This document shows, piece after piece, positions 17,577 to 25,876 of a stretch of DNA of 64,000 nt. The notes below the pieces were generated by a model. The model saw only the letters and a list, made by a program, of their open reading frames with translations. It did no database searches and had not been told where the DNA came from. Location: contig JAFYQI010000010.1 in assembly GCA_017547175.1 (NCBI GenBank), forward strand, positions 52,676 through 116,675, read 5' to 3'. The position numbers and the translations under genes are program-made. The stretch is from Alistipes sp. Lineage in GTDB: Bacteria > Bacteroidota > Bacteroidia > Bacteroidales > Rikenellaceae. The number at the start of each line of letters is the position of its first letter. Within the stretch, counting starts at the first letter, position 1.

Positions 17577-17813
17577 ATGTCTGAAATTCAAGCTAAAGTT
17601 GTCGAGATCATCGTTGACAAACTGGGTGTTAAGGAGTCGGAGGTAGTACCCGAAGCCAGCTTCACGAACCATCTGGGTGCTGACTCGCTGGATACGGTAG
17701 AGCTCATCATGGAGTTCGAGAAGGCTTTTGATCTCCAGATCCCCGATGAGGCAGCCGAGAAGATTTCGACCGTTGGTGATGCTATCGCTTTCATCGAGGC
17801 TCAGCAGAAATAA
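17577..17813 (+). CDS. acpP: Acyl carrier protein
   Basis: 78 aa, acidic. [18 protein letters not shown] carries the phosphopantetheine attachment Ser37. It shuttles acyl chains in type II fatty acid synthesis. fabF follows after 51 bases on the same strand, the common acpP-fabF-rnc order. Confidence 0.98.
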   Translation: MSEIQAKVVEIIVDKLGVKESEVVPEASFTNHLGADSLDTVELIMEFEKAFDLQIPDEAAEKISTVGDAIAFIEAQQK

Positions 17814-17864
17814 TTTTCCCGCATAGGGATTCACGGCAAGCTCTTTGTCTAACAAAACTTTGTC

Positions 17865-19130
17865 ATGGCAGAAAGAAGAGTTGTAATTACGGGCATCGGC
17901 ACAATCAACCCGCTTGGAAAAACCATTGAGGAGTATTTCACGAATCTGGAAGCAGGTCTTTCGGCTGCAGCCCCGATTACCCATTTCGACACCGAAAAGT
18001 TTAAGACAAAGTTTGCGTGTGAAATAAAAGATTACGACCCGAACGATTACTTCGATCGTAAAGAGGCGCGTCGCTACGACCTCTTCACGCAATATGCGCT
18101 CATCGCAGCCGATCAGGCAGTCGAAGATGCCGCATTCGACTTCGTTTCACTCGATGTGGAGCAGTGCGGTGTAATTTCGAGTTCGGGTATCGGAGGAGTA
18201 AAATCCTTCTTCGATGAATCAGTGGGCTATGCCGAGGGTGGTAACACCCCTCGGTTTAGTCCATTTTTCATCCCCCGCATGATCATCGACATCGCAGCCG
18301 GATTCATCTCGATGAAGTACGGCTTCATGGGACCCAACTATTCGGTCGTTTCGGCCTGTGCCTCCTCGAATCATGCCATGATCAACGCCATGGAGGCCAT
18401 TCGCTACGGCCGTGCGGATGTCATTGTCGCAGTTGGCTCGGATGCTACGGTCAACGAAGTGTCGGTGGGTGCTTTCAACGCCATGCAGGCACTCTCGACC
18501 CGCAACGAGGAGTACCAATACGCCTCCAGCCCCTTCGATAAAAACCGTGACGGTTTCGTAGTGGGCGAAGGTGCAGGCGCCTTCGTATTCGAAGAGTTGG
18601 AGCATGCCTTAAAGCGTGGCGCAAAGATCTATTGCGAAGTAGCCGGTGGCGGCTATTCGGCCGACGCTTATCACTTCACAGCTCCCCACCCCGAGGGTTT
18701 AGGCGCCATCAAATCGATGCGCGACGCCTTGCGTGATGCCAAGATTGCACCCGAGGCGATCGACTACATCAACGTACACGGCACCTCGACTCCGCTGGGC
18801 GATTTGGCCGAGATCAAAGCCCTTTGCGAGGTCTTTGGCGATCAGTTGGAGCAGATCAACATCTCCGCCACCAAATCCATGCATGGCCATTTGTTGGGTG
18901 CCACGGGTGCCGTAGAGGCCCTGGCCTGCATCATGGCCATCACCCGCAGCATCGTCCCCCCGACGATCAACTGCCGCGAACTCGACCCCGAGATTCCCGC
19001 CACCCTCAACCTGACACGCGACCACGCGCAAAAGCGCGAGGTAAACTATGCGTTGAGCAATTCGTTCGGTTTTGGCGGCCACAACTCGACGGTCATTTTG
19101 AAAAAATACCAACCCGAAAGTGTAGAGTAA
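17865..19130 (+). CDS. fabF: 3-oxoacyl-ACP synthase II
   Basis: 421 aa thiolase-fold condensing enzyme. The catalytic Cys is in VVSACASSNHAM, the two His in NVHGTSTPLGD and KSMHGHLLGATGAVEA, and the C-terminal SFGFGGHN motif is present. It elongates acyl-ACP with malonyl-ACP. It follows acpP and precedes rnc by 4 bases. Confidence 0.96.
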   Translation: MAERRVVITGIGTINPLGKTIEEYFTNLEAGLSAAAPITHFDTEKFKTKFACEIKDYDPNDYFDRKEARRYDLFTQYALIAADQAVEDAAFDFVSLDVEQCGVISSSGIGGVKSFFDESVGYAEGGNTPRFSPFFIPRMIIDIAAGFISMKYGFMGPNYSVVSACASSNHAMINAMEAIRYGRADVIVAVGSDATVNEVSVGAFNAMQALSTRNEEYQYASSPFDKNRDGFVVGEGAGAFVFEELEHALKRGAKIYCEVAGGGYSADAYHFTAPHPEGLGAIKSMRDALRDAKIAPEAIDYINVHGTSTPLGDLAEIKALCEVFGDQLEQINISATKSMHGHLLGATGAVEALACIMAITRSIVPPTINCRELDPEIPATLNLTRDHAQKREVNYALSNSFGFGGHNSTVILKKYQPESVE

Positions 19131-19134
19131 CGCC

Positions 19135-19944
19135 GTGTTCGATTTTCTTTTACGACCGCTCCGCCGCCGTTTCGGGCAGGATAAACAATTCTATGCCATG
19201 GTCGATGACATGTTCGGCTTTCTGCCCAACAACATCGAGCTCTACAAATTGGCATTGATCCACAAATCAGCATCATTGACCTTGGAGGACGGACGCACGA
19301 TCAACAACGAGCGTCTGGAGTATTTGGGTGACGCCGTCATAGAGACCGTCACTTCGGACTACCTGTTCATCGAATATCCCGACCGCGACGAGGGTTTTCT
19401 GACCCAGATGCGTTCGAGAATCGTATCGCGCCAATCGCTCAACCATCTGGCGGAAGAGCTGGGGTTGAATCGTTACCTCATCGCAAACCATGTACAAGGC
19501 GCCTCGCAAAAACACATCTACGGCGATGCATTTGAGGCCATGATGGGTGCCATCTATCTCGACCAGGGATATGATTTCGTCAATCGTCTGCTGATCAACA
19601 ACATCTATGCACGCCACCTCAACATGACGCTCCTAACCGATTCGGAGACCGATTTCAAGAGCCGTCTGATCGAGTGGTGCCAGAAAAATCGCTACCAAAT
19701 ACGCTTCGACACTGAACGCGACAAGGAGTATAAGCCCAACCATCCGGTATTCTACACAAAGGTGATGATCAACGATATGGAGATGGGGCACGGTGCCGGC
19801 GAGTCGAAAAAGGAGGCCGAGCAGAAGGCCGCCTTCTCGGTAGCCAACTTCCTGACCGACGAGCAGTGCGCTTCGGTGCTGGATCGGCTGGATCGCATGG
19901 CAAGCAAGCAGGAGGGCCACCCCCGCGAGCGTCAAGCCGAATAA
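19135..19944 (+). CDS. rnc: Ribonuclease III
   Basis: 269 aa. It has the RNase III signature NERLEYLGDAVIE with the catalytic acidic residues, a second acidic site in YGDAFEAMMGAIYLD, and a C-terminal dsRNA-binding domain (about 175-250, EMGHGAGESKKEAEQKAA). It cleaves double-stranded RNA in rRNA and mRNA processing. The start is GTG at 19135. The C-terminal tail after the dsRBD (about 20 residues) is not conserved. radC begins 5 bases after the stop. Confidence 0.96.
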   Translation: MFDFLLRPLRRRFGQDKQFYAMVDDMFGFLPNNIELYKLALIHKSASLTLEDGRTINNERLEYLGDAVIETVTSDYLFIEYPDRDEGFLTQMRSRIVSRQSLNHLAEELGLNRYLIANHVQGASQKHIYGDAFEAMMGAIYLDQGYDFVNRLLINNIYARHLNMTLLTDSETDFKSRLIEWCQKNRYQIRFDTERDKEYKPNHPVFYTKVMINDMEMGHGAGESKKEAEQKAAFSVANFLTDEQCASVLDRLDRMASKQEGHPRERQAE

Positions 19945-19949
19945 CTACC

Positions 19950-20579
19950 ATGAACGATTTGATTGATAAGTTGGATGCGCGAGGGGTCGCCTCGCTCACC
20001 GATGAGGAGCTTGTAGCCGTAGTCATCGATGACAAGCCGGTGGCGCATGCACTGATGCAGGAATACTCCTCACTCGCCTCATTGGCGCACGAAGAGCGTG
20101 CCCGTTTGCGGATGGTGGGCGGCATGGGACGACATCGTGCCCGGAGGCTGCAGGCCGCTATCGAATTGGGGCGACGAGCTGCCGCTTCGGAGTGCATACC
20201 GGCCGAGGTGATCACCTCGAGCGACGACATTGTCCGCTTGATGCGTCCCGCCTTGGAGGGGCTTAAATACGAAGAGTGTTGGGCCATCTACCTCACCGCA
20301 TCGAATCGCATCATCGAGCAGCAACGCATCAGCCAAGGGGGCGTACAAGGGACTGTCGTAGATCACAAATTGGTGGTAAAACGAGCCTTGGAATTGCTGG
20401 CAACCCGCCTGATTCTCATACACAACCACCCGTCAGGTGCCGCCAAACCGAGTGAGGCCGACCGGCTCCTTACGAAACGACTGAAGGAGGCCGCGCAGCT
20501 CTTCGATATTCGGCTGCTCGACCACCTGATCATCGCGCGCGAAGGTGACTTTTCGTTTAAGCGCGACGGATTACTTTAA
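19950..20579 (+). CDS. radC: RadC/JAMM-domain protein
   Basis: 209 aa. A helix-hairpin-helix-like N-terminus (LRMVGGMGRHRARRLQAA) is followed by the JAMM/MPN metalloprotease-like domain with LILIHNHPSGAAKPSEAD (HxH plus Ser and Asp). The role is uncertain; a classical DNA-repair function is not well supported in the family. The ATG at 19950 is chosen because it follows the rnc stop, and earlier in-frame starts would lie inside rnc. Its terminator sits inside the convergent ispE gene. Confidence 0.93.
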   Translation: MNDLIDKLDARGVASLTDEELVAVVIDDKPVAHALMQEYSSLASLAHEERARLRMVGGMGRHRARRLQAAIELGRRAAASECIPAEVITSSDDIVRLMRPALEGLKYEECWAIYLTASNRIIEQQRISQGGVQGTVVDHKLVVKRALELLATRLILIHNHPSGAAKPSEADRLLTKRLKEAAQLFDIRLLDHLIIAREGDFSFKRDGLL

Positions 20580-20595
20580 CACAAAAAAGCGGGTA

Positions 20596-21402
20596 TCAAA
20601 GTTGATAGATATAGGGCGTGTCGATGCGACGCGCCTTTTTTTCGTCGTCAAAGAGGCCGAAGACCGTCGAGCCGCTACCCGACATCGAGGCATACAGCGC
20701 ACCGGCCGCCAGCAGTTGCTCTTTAGCGACAGCGATGGCGGGATGGGCCGCAAAGATGTGAGGCTCGAAGTCGTTTTTTACGCTCTCCTGCCACTGCTCA
20801 ATCGGTTGCGACAACCGCTCCTGCAGCGACACGGTCGGAATGGCCGGTTTAACGCCCGCATAGGCCTCGCGCGTCGAGACCCCCTCGTCGGGTTTAATCA
20901 GGGCGATCCAAAGTCCCGCAATCGGCAGGTCGATCGGCCTCATCAATTCGCCACGCCCCGCACAAAGCTGGGGGCTGTTACGCACAAAAAATGCCGTATC
21001 GCTGCCCAATTCGGCAGCCAGGTGAATCAACGTCTGCTCGTCGAGATGCAACTCAAACAACTCGTTCAGAGCCAACAGCGTGATCGTACCGTCGGCCGAT
21101 CCGCCCCCCAGCCCTGCGCCAAACGGCACGCGCTTATCGAGGGCAATCCGCACCCCGTCGATTCCATAACGATCACGCAGCAGATGAAAAGCCTTCAAAC
21201 AGATATTCTGCTCGGGGGGACAATCGACCGTCATACCTCGATTTTCAAAGACCGCACCCGTACCCACGATGCGCTCTACCTCCACCTCGTCATACAGTCC
21301 CTTTACGGGCACCATAACCGTCTCCAACTCGTGAAATCCATCTGCACGACGGCAAAGGACATCGAGTCCGAGGTTTATTTTGCAGTTTGCCTTCCACTTC
21401 AT
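20596..21402 (-). CDS. ispE: 4-diphosphocytidyl-2-C-methyl-D-erythritol kinase
   Basis: 268 aa GHMP kinase. The N-terminal KINLGLDVLCRRADGFHE carries the substrate-binding residues, and the ATP loop is VPFGAGLGGGSADG. It phosphorylates CDP-ME in the MEP isoprenoid pathway; ispD of the same pathway is at 33583. A -7 box TACCTTTG (21414-21407) is only 4 bases before the ATG, so the transcript is probably leaderless. Confidence 0.96.
   Translation of the reverse strand: MKWKANCKINLGLDVLCRRADGFHELETVMVPVKGLYDEVEVERIVGTGAVFENRGMTVDCPPEQNICLKAFHLLRDRYGIDGVRIALDKRVPFGAGLGGGSADGTITLLALNELFELHLDEQTLIHLAAELGSDTAFFVRNSPQLCAGRGELMRPIDLPIAGLWIALIKPDEGVSTREAYAGVKPAIPTVSLQERLSQPIEQWQESVKNDFEPHIFAAHPAIAVAKEQLLAAGALYASMSGSGSTVFGLFDDEKKARRIDTPYIYQL
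20615..20642 (+). terminator. Terminator of radC inside the ispE coding sequence
   Basis: GGCGTGTCG (20615-20623), loop ATG, CGACGCGCC (20627-20635), then seven T (20636-20642). The stem has 9 bp including one G.T. It acts on plus-strand transcripts but is made of codons near the 3' end of ispE. Confidence 0.75.
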
Positions 21403-21406
21403 ACGA

Positions 21407-21433
21407 CAAAGGTAGGAAAAATTCGTACATTTG
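21407..21433. promoter_or_regulatory. Divergent -7 boxes for ispE and the GSCFA gene
   Basis: Minus-strand TACCTTTG (21414-21407) lies 4 bases before the ispE ATG. Plus-strand TACATTTG (21426-21433) lies 4 bases before the ATG at 21438. Neither has a convincing -33 TTTG. Both imply transcription starting at or next to the start codon. Confidence 0.65.
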
Positions 21434-21437
21434 TCAC

Positions 21438-22409
21438 ATGAAGTTTCGCACAGAATTAAAAATCACCTCGCTGGCACATCCGATAGCCCTCACCGAAGGG
21501 ATGGTGGCTCTCGGCTCGTGCTTTGCCACCGAGATTGCCGAGGCACTGACGGCACACAATCTGCGCATCGTATGCAACCCGTTGGGACCGCTGTTCAATC
21601 CGCTCTCGATCGCCTCGACCTTGCAGCGTGGCTACGACCATACCCCCTTCACGCTCGATGACCTGAGCACCAACAGCGAAGGTCTGTATTTCACATTTGC
21701 CGCCTCAACCCGCTTTGTCGATCGTTCGGCGCAGGCACTGCTCGACAGGCTCAATGCCACCATCACGCAACTGCACGATGCCCTCACCAAGGCCTCACGC
21801 ATCATCATCACCTTCGGCACGGCGCGCGCCTATCGCCTGCAACAAAGCGGCGAGGTGGTGGTCAACTGCCACAAAGAACCGCAACAACGGTTTCGCTGCG
21901 AGCAGCTTTCGGTCAGCGAGATTGTCGCCTGCTGGGAGCGGCTCTTAAAGGGGGTTTTGGCCGACAAGCAGGTGATTCTGACACTCAGTCCAATCCGCCA
22001 TTTGGGCGATGGTCTGGAGGCCAATTCGTTGAGTAAGGCGACCCTGCGTCTGGCCATCGAGGAGTTGGCTGTACGGTGCCCGCATGTCAGCTATTTTCCG
22101 GCCTATGAGCTGCTGATGGATGATCTGCGCGACTATCGTTTCTATGCCGACGATCTGGTACACCCCTCTCGCCAGGCGGTTTCGTACATCGTGGAGCGCT
22201 TCACCGAAGCTTGCTTTACGGCATCCGATCGTGCCTACCTGAACCGCATCGACCGCGCGCTGGCCTTTGTGCGCCACCGCCCACACGACACCACCTCGGA
22301 GAGTTATCTTCGGGGAGTCCGTGCGACCCTGACGGAACTTCGCGCATTGCAGGAGGAGATAAAAATCGATTTTTCGGAGCAAATCGCCACCCTCGAAGCA
22401 CTACTATAA
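21438..22409 (+). CDS. GSCFA domain protein
   Basis: 323 aa. The N-terminal VALGSCFATEIAEALTAH contains the GSCFA signature for which the domain is named; the fold is related to SGNH/GDSL hydrolases. A second conserved block (ILTLSPIRHLGDGLEANS) and FYADDLVHPSRQA with the expected catalytic Asp/His follow. The substrate is unknown. There is no signal peptide. The start is the ATG at 21438, directly after a -7 box; an earlier in-frame ATG at 21387 would lie upstream of the promoter. Confidence 0.88.
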   Translation: MKFRTELKITSLAHPIALTEGMVALGSCFATEIAEALTAHNLRIVCNPLGPLFNPLSIASTLQRGYDHTPFTLDDLSTNSEGLYFTFAASTRFVDRSAQALLDRLNATITQLHDALTKASRIIITFGTARAYRLQQSGEVVVNCHKEPQQRFRCEQLSVSEIVACWERLLKGVLADKQVILTLSPIRHLGDGLEANSLSKATLRLAIEELAVRCPHVSYFPAYELLMDDLRDYRFYADDLVHPSRQAVSYIVERFTEACFTASDRAYLNRIDRALAFVRHRPHDTTSESYLRGVRATLTELRALQEEIKIDFSEQIATLEALL

Positions 22410-22421
22410 CGTGAAATTCGT

Positions 22422-22429
22422 TATCTTTG
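22422..22429 (+). promoter_or_regulatory. -7 element upstream of the phosphatase gene
   Basis: TATCTTTG, 25 bases before the ATG at 22455. No clear -33 TTTG is seen. Confidence 0.5.
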
Positions 22430-22454
22430 TCGTTTGAATTTTCAACTTCGTTTG

Positions 22455-24011
22455 ATGAAACGCTTTATAACGCTTATTTTGCTGATGATGTTCGGCTTTA
22501 CGGCCTCGGCACAAGCACCCCGTCTGGTGGTGCAGATCGTCGTGAGCTCGATGCGTGCCGGAGATCTGGATCGCTATGCCGATAACTTTACCGAAGGGGG
22601 CTTCAAGCGACTGATGGAGGGAGGTGCCTACTTTAGCGAGGGGCACTACGACTACCAACAGACCACCACCCCCGTTTCGCTGACCACCCTCTCGACAGGT
22701 GCCATGCCCTCGATGCACGGCGTGATCGGTGACCATTGGTACGACTACACCGACAACTCGATGGTACGCCTCACCGAGGGACGCCGTGGCGAAGGCGGCT
22801 ACCACCTGATCGCCCCCACCCTGGCCGAGGCACTCTGCCACCACAACCCTGCCAGCAAGGCCATATCGCTCGCTATTGAGCCTACATCGGCAATTGTCAT
22901 GGGAGGTCGCGAGGGCGAGATCTTTTGGATTGATTCGCAAAATGCCGAGTGGACCTCATCGCTCTACTACACCCATTCGATGCCCGAATGGCTTGCACGC
23001 AGCAACCGCGAAGGCTATAACCTCTCCTACCTGCTGCCCGATTGGCGACAGATTCTGCCCAAAGATCAATACCACAACACCCGTTCGACCGATATCCGCT
23101 TAACCATCGACGGCAAACGTCCGACCAACCAGACACCCCGCCGATTCACTCCCCAAAACAACGGGGAGCGACTCGCCTATACCCCGGCCGGCAACAGTGC
23201 GGTGATCGGAATGGCAAAACAGATGATTGCCCACTACGAATTGGGCAAAGACGAACACCCCGATCTGCTGAATCTCTGTTTCGATGCTTCGCGTCATCTG
23301 AACGAGATCTACGGTCCCGAATCGATTGAGGTGGAGGACATGTACTACCGTCTCGACCGCGAGTTGGCCGATTTCCTCACCTTCCTCTTTGCGCAAGTCG
23401 ATGAGAAGGAGTGCTTGGTGGTGCTCACCTCCGACCACGGTACCGGCTCCTCCTACGACCTGAAAGAGGAGCCCGCAGAGCGCTTCAACGTACAACAATT
23501 CCGCGTGATCGTCAACGGATTCCTCAACGTACGCTACGGCACAGGAGTCTGGGTATTGGGCTACCGCGACCAATCGATCTACCTGAATCACAACCTCATC
23601 TACGAGCGCAACCTGCGTCTGGACGAGGTACAGAACGAGGTGGCGATCTTCGCACAACAATTCAGCGGCGTATCCCACGCCTTGGCCGCCTCGGCCCTGC
23701 GCACCAGCTACTTTGGCAGCGGATATGCCCGTCGCATGCAAAACAGCTTCTACCCGCGTCGTTCGGGCGACGTGATCCTCAACCTGCAACCGGGATACAT
23801 CGAGGAGCGCGATCCGATTCGATCCACCTCCGGATCGATGTATGGCTACGACACGCAAGTTCCGCTGATCTTCTACGGCCTCCACATCGGACCTCGACGC
23901 ATCTCGACCCGCACCGATATGACCGCCGTAGCCCCCACTTTGGCACGACTCATGACCATACCCGAACCCGAAGCCTCGGAGGGCGAACCGATCGAGGAGT
24001 TGATTCGATAA
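22455..24011 (+). CDS. Alkaline phosphatase-superfamily protein, PafA-like
   Basis: 518 aa. It has a Sec signal peptide (MKRFITLILLMMFGFTASAQA), so it is periplasmic or outer-surface. The nucleophile region TTTPVSLTTLSTGAMPSMHG and the metal-site segment LTSDHGTGSS fit the type I phosphodiesterase / PafA group of phosphate-insensitive phosphatases in Bacteroidota. Two more His-containing segments occur near the C-terminus. It probably hydrolyses phosphate monoesters; a phosphodiesterase role cannot be excluded. The ATG at 22455 is chosen because it begins the signal peptide. sufE follows after 18 bases. Confidence 0.85.
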   Translation: MKRFITLILLMMFGFTASAQAPRLVVQIVVSSMRAGDLDRYADNFTEGGFKRLMEGGAYFSEGHYDYQQTTTPVSLTTLSTGAMPSMHGVIGDHWYDYTDNSMVRLTEGRRGEGGYHLIAPTLAEALCHHNPASKAISLAIEPTSAIVMGGREGEIFWIDSQNAEWTSSLYYTHSMPEWLARSNREGYNLSYLLPDWRQILPKDQYHNTRSTDIRLTIDGKRPTNQTPRRFTPQNNGERLAYTPAGNSAVIGMAKQMIAHYELGKDEHPDLLNLCFDASRHLNEIYGPESIEVEDMYYRLDRELADFLTFLFAQVDEKECLVVLTSDHGTGSSYDLKEEPAERFNVQQFRVIVNGFLNVRYGTGVWVLGYRDQSIYLNHNLIYERNLRLDEVQNEVAIFAQQFSGVSHALAASALRTSYFGSGYARRMQNSFYPRRSGDVILNLQPGYIEERDPIRSTSGSMYGYDTQVPLIFYGLHIGPRRISTRTDMTAVAPTLARLMTIPEPEASEGEPIEELIR

Positions 24012-24029
24012 CGTAATAAGATAACAACT

Positions 24030-24446
24030 ATGGACGCTATACAAGATGCTATCATCGACGAGTTTTCGATCTTTGATGATTGGCTCGACAAATACGACTA
24101 CCTGATCTCGCTGAGCGAGCAACTGCCGGAAATCGACCCTGCACACCGCACCGATCAATACCTGATCAACGGGTGCCAATCGCGCGTATGGATCGATGCA
24201 CGCGAGGAGGAGGGAAAACTCTACTTTACGGCCGACAGCGACGCCATCATCACCAAGGGCATTATCGCCCTGCTGATTCGCGTCATGAATGGTCGTACGG
24301 CCCGCGAGGTGCTCGATCTGGAGCTCTACTTCATCCAAGCCATCGGCTTGGAGTCGAACCTCTCACCCACCCGTGCCAACGGCCTGCTGGCGATGATCAA
24401 ACAGATGAAACTCTACGCACTGGCCTGCGCCAATAAAAGCTGCTAA
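24030..24446 (+). CDS. sufE: SufE-family sulfur acceptor
   Basis: 138 aa, the usual SufE length. The persulfide-accepting Cys lies in INGCQSRVWID. SufE takes sulfur from the SufS cysteine desulfurase for Fe-S assembly. No sufBCDS genes are in the window. The neighbouring MIP18-like gene, whose start is 1 base after this stop, supports an Fe-S role. Confidence 0.92.
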   Translation: MDAIQDAIIDEFSIFDDWLDKYDYLISLSEQLPEIDPAHRTDQYLINGCQSRVWIDAREEEGKLYFTADSDAIITKGIIALLIRVMNGRTAREVLDLELYFIQAIGLESNLSPTRANGLLAMIKQMKLYALACANKSC

Positions 24447-24447
24447 G

Positions 24448-24771
24448 ATGATGACCCCTGCTGAGATTTTACAGGTAGAGAAGGATATTATCCTCACGCT
24501 GAAAAATATCTACGATCCGGAGATTCCGGTCAATATCTACGACCTGGGCCTGATCTACGAGATCGACTTTACACCCGACGGTGTGGCGACGATCCGCATG
24601 ACCCTCACCGCCCCCAACTGCCCGATGGCCGATATGCTGGTCGAGGATGTCAACATCCAGGTCGGCAAGGTGAAGCATGTCGAGCAGGTAAACGTGATCC
24701 TCACCTTCGAGCCCGTCTGGGACAAGAGCATGATGAGTGAGGAGGCCCTGTTGGAACTCAACCTGTTTTAA
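24448..24771 (+). CDS. MIP18/DUF59 family Fe-S assembly protein
   Basis: 107 aa. NIYDPEIPVNIYDLGLIYEI and MTLTAPNCPMADML with its Cys are the DUF59 hallmarks (relatives SufT, PaaD, eukaryotic CIA2/MIP18). It is a likely Fe-S cluster maturation factor. It is directly coupled to sufE and followed 11 bases later by the DUF2851 gene. Start at 24448 (MMTPAEIL); the second Met at 24451 is equally possible. Confidence 0.9.
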   Translation: MMTPAEILQVEKDIILTLKNIYDPEIPVNIYDLGLIYEIDFTPDGVATIRMTLTAPNCPMADMLVEDVNIQVGKVKHVEQVNVILTFEPVWDKSMMSEEALLELNLF

Positions 24772-24782
24772 GCCTCCCCACG

Positions 24783-25742
24783 ATGGCGGACGAACAACAT
24801 AGCGCGCTCTTTGAGCGATTGAAAGCGGATGCCGAAAAGGGAGCACCCCGTTGCGGGCTCTTCCTTGCATCGCTTGATGAGTTGTTTCGTACCGAGATCT
24901 ACACGTCGCTGCTCTACGAACGACTGGAGCGTAAAATGACGCTGGTCGAGGAACTCTACCGCGAGAGTGGCGAAGATTGGCACCAGACCTTCTACCTGCT
25001 CTATTTCCGCACGTTGGGCGACAGCCAAAACCAGGCGGCCTACCTCGAATTGGCCCGTCGAGTTCCCTACCGCATCGTACTGCGCGAACGGCTGACGCCA
25101 CATGGCATTGAAGCGATGCTATTCGGTGTATCGGGGTTGTTGGATCTCTATCCCCACGACGAATATACGCTCATGCTGCGCCGCGAATACCTCCACCTGG
25201 AGGCTAAGTACCAACTCCAAACGATGGATGTCGGTGCCTGGTCGTTGCGCGAGATCCGACCGGCCAACCATCCTGCCCTGCGTCTGGCTCAAGCTTCGGA
25301 ATTTTTCCGCCAAGACGACTTTATCTTCGATCGCATGTTGGCCTGCAGCAACGAAGAGGAGGTCGAACGCCTCTTCTGCATCGAGGCCGACCGCTATTGG
25401 CGCAACCACTATGTACCCGCCGATCGCCAAACATCCACCCGACCGAAACGCATCGGCATCTTCAAAGCCCACATCCTGGGCATCAACCTCGTCGCCATGC
25501 TGCAATTTGCTTACGGCTCCTATACGGGCAAAGAGGCGTTGCGCGACAAAGCCTTTTCGCTCCTCGAAACCCTCCCGGCCGAGGACAACCGCTACATCCG
25601 CACCTGGCAAAACCGCGGGATCGAGCCACGTGACAGTTTCGAGACGCAGGCTTTGCTGCAACTTTCTACGGCACACTGTCTGAAGAAGGGGTGTGACACC
25701 TGTCCCGTCGGCAGACGCATTGCCCGTGAGGCAAGCCGCTAA
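24783..25742 (+). CDS. DUF2851 family protein (short form)
   Basis: 319 aa. GIEAMLFGVSGLLD and the C-terminal LKKGCDTCPVGRRI (C-x2-C with more Cys nearby) identify the DUF2851 family of Bacteroidota. Function is unknown. From memory, relatives are often about 400 aa or longer, so this looks shortened at the N-terminus. There is no signal peptide. It is the last gene before a terminator at 25785 and probably shares the operon with sufE and the MIP18-like gene. Confidence 0.75.
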   Translation: MADEQHSALFERLKADAEKGAPRCGLFLASLDELFRTEIYTSLLYERLERKMTLVEELYRESGEDWHQTFYLLYFRTLGDSQNQAAYLELARRVPYRIVLRERLTPHGIEAMLFGVSGLLDLYPHDEYTLMLRREYLHLEAKYQLQTMDVGAWSLREIRPANHPALRLAQASEFFRQDDFIFDRMLACSNEEEVERLFCIEADRYWRNHYVPADRQTSTRPKRIGIFKAHILGINLVAMLQFAYGSYTGKEALRDKAFSLLETLPAEDNRYIRTWQNRGIEPRDSFETQALLQLSTAHCLKKGCDTCPVGRRIAREASR

Positions 25743-25784
25743 AGGGCAAAACACCCACCCCCTACGAGAAAACCGTTAAAAACA

Positions 25785-25806
25785 AGGCCCTTTAGGGCCT
25801 ATTTTT
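25785..25806 (+). terminator. Terminator after the DUF2851 gene
   Basis: AGGCCC / GGGCCT stem (25785-25790, 25795-25800), 4-nt loop, then ATTTTT. Its T-run overlaps the -33 box of the secA promoter. Confidence 0.75.
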
Positions 25807-25835
25807 GTTTAATTCACAAAATATCACTATCTTTG
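25804..25835 (+). promoter_or_regulatory. Promoter for secA
   Basis: TTTG (25804-25807), 20 bases, TATCTTTG (25828-25835). The start codon is at 25877, giving a leader of about 38 nt. Confidence 0.75.
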
Positions 25836-25876
25836 GAAGATTTATAGCCATTACGCAAAAACAACAACACAACGAT

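Noticed and set aside
22216..24338. Long minus-strand frames opposite the PafA-like phosphatase gene and sufE
   Set aside because: They cross real gene boundaries and show no recognisable motif.
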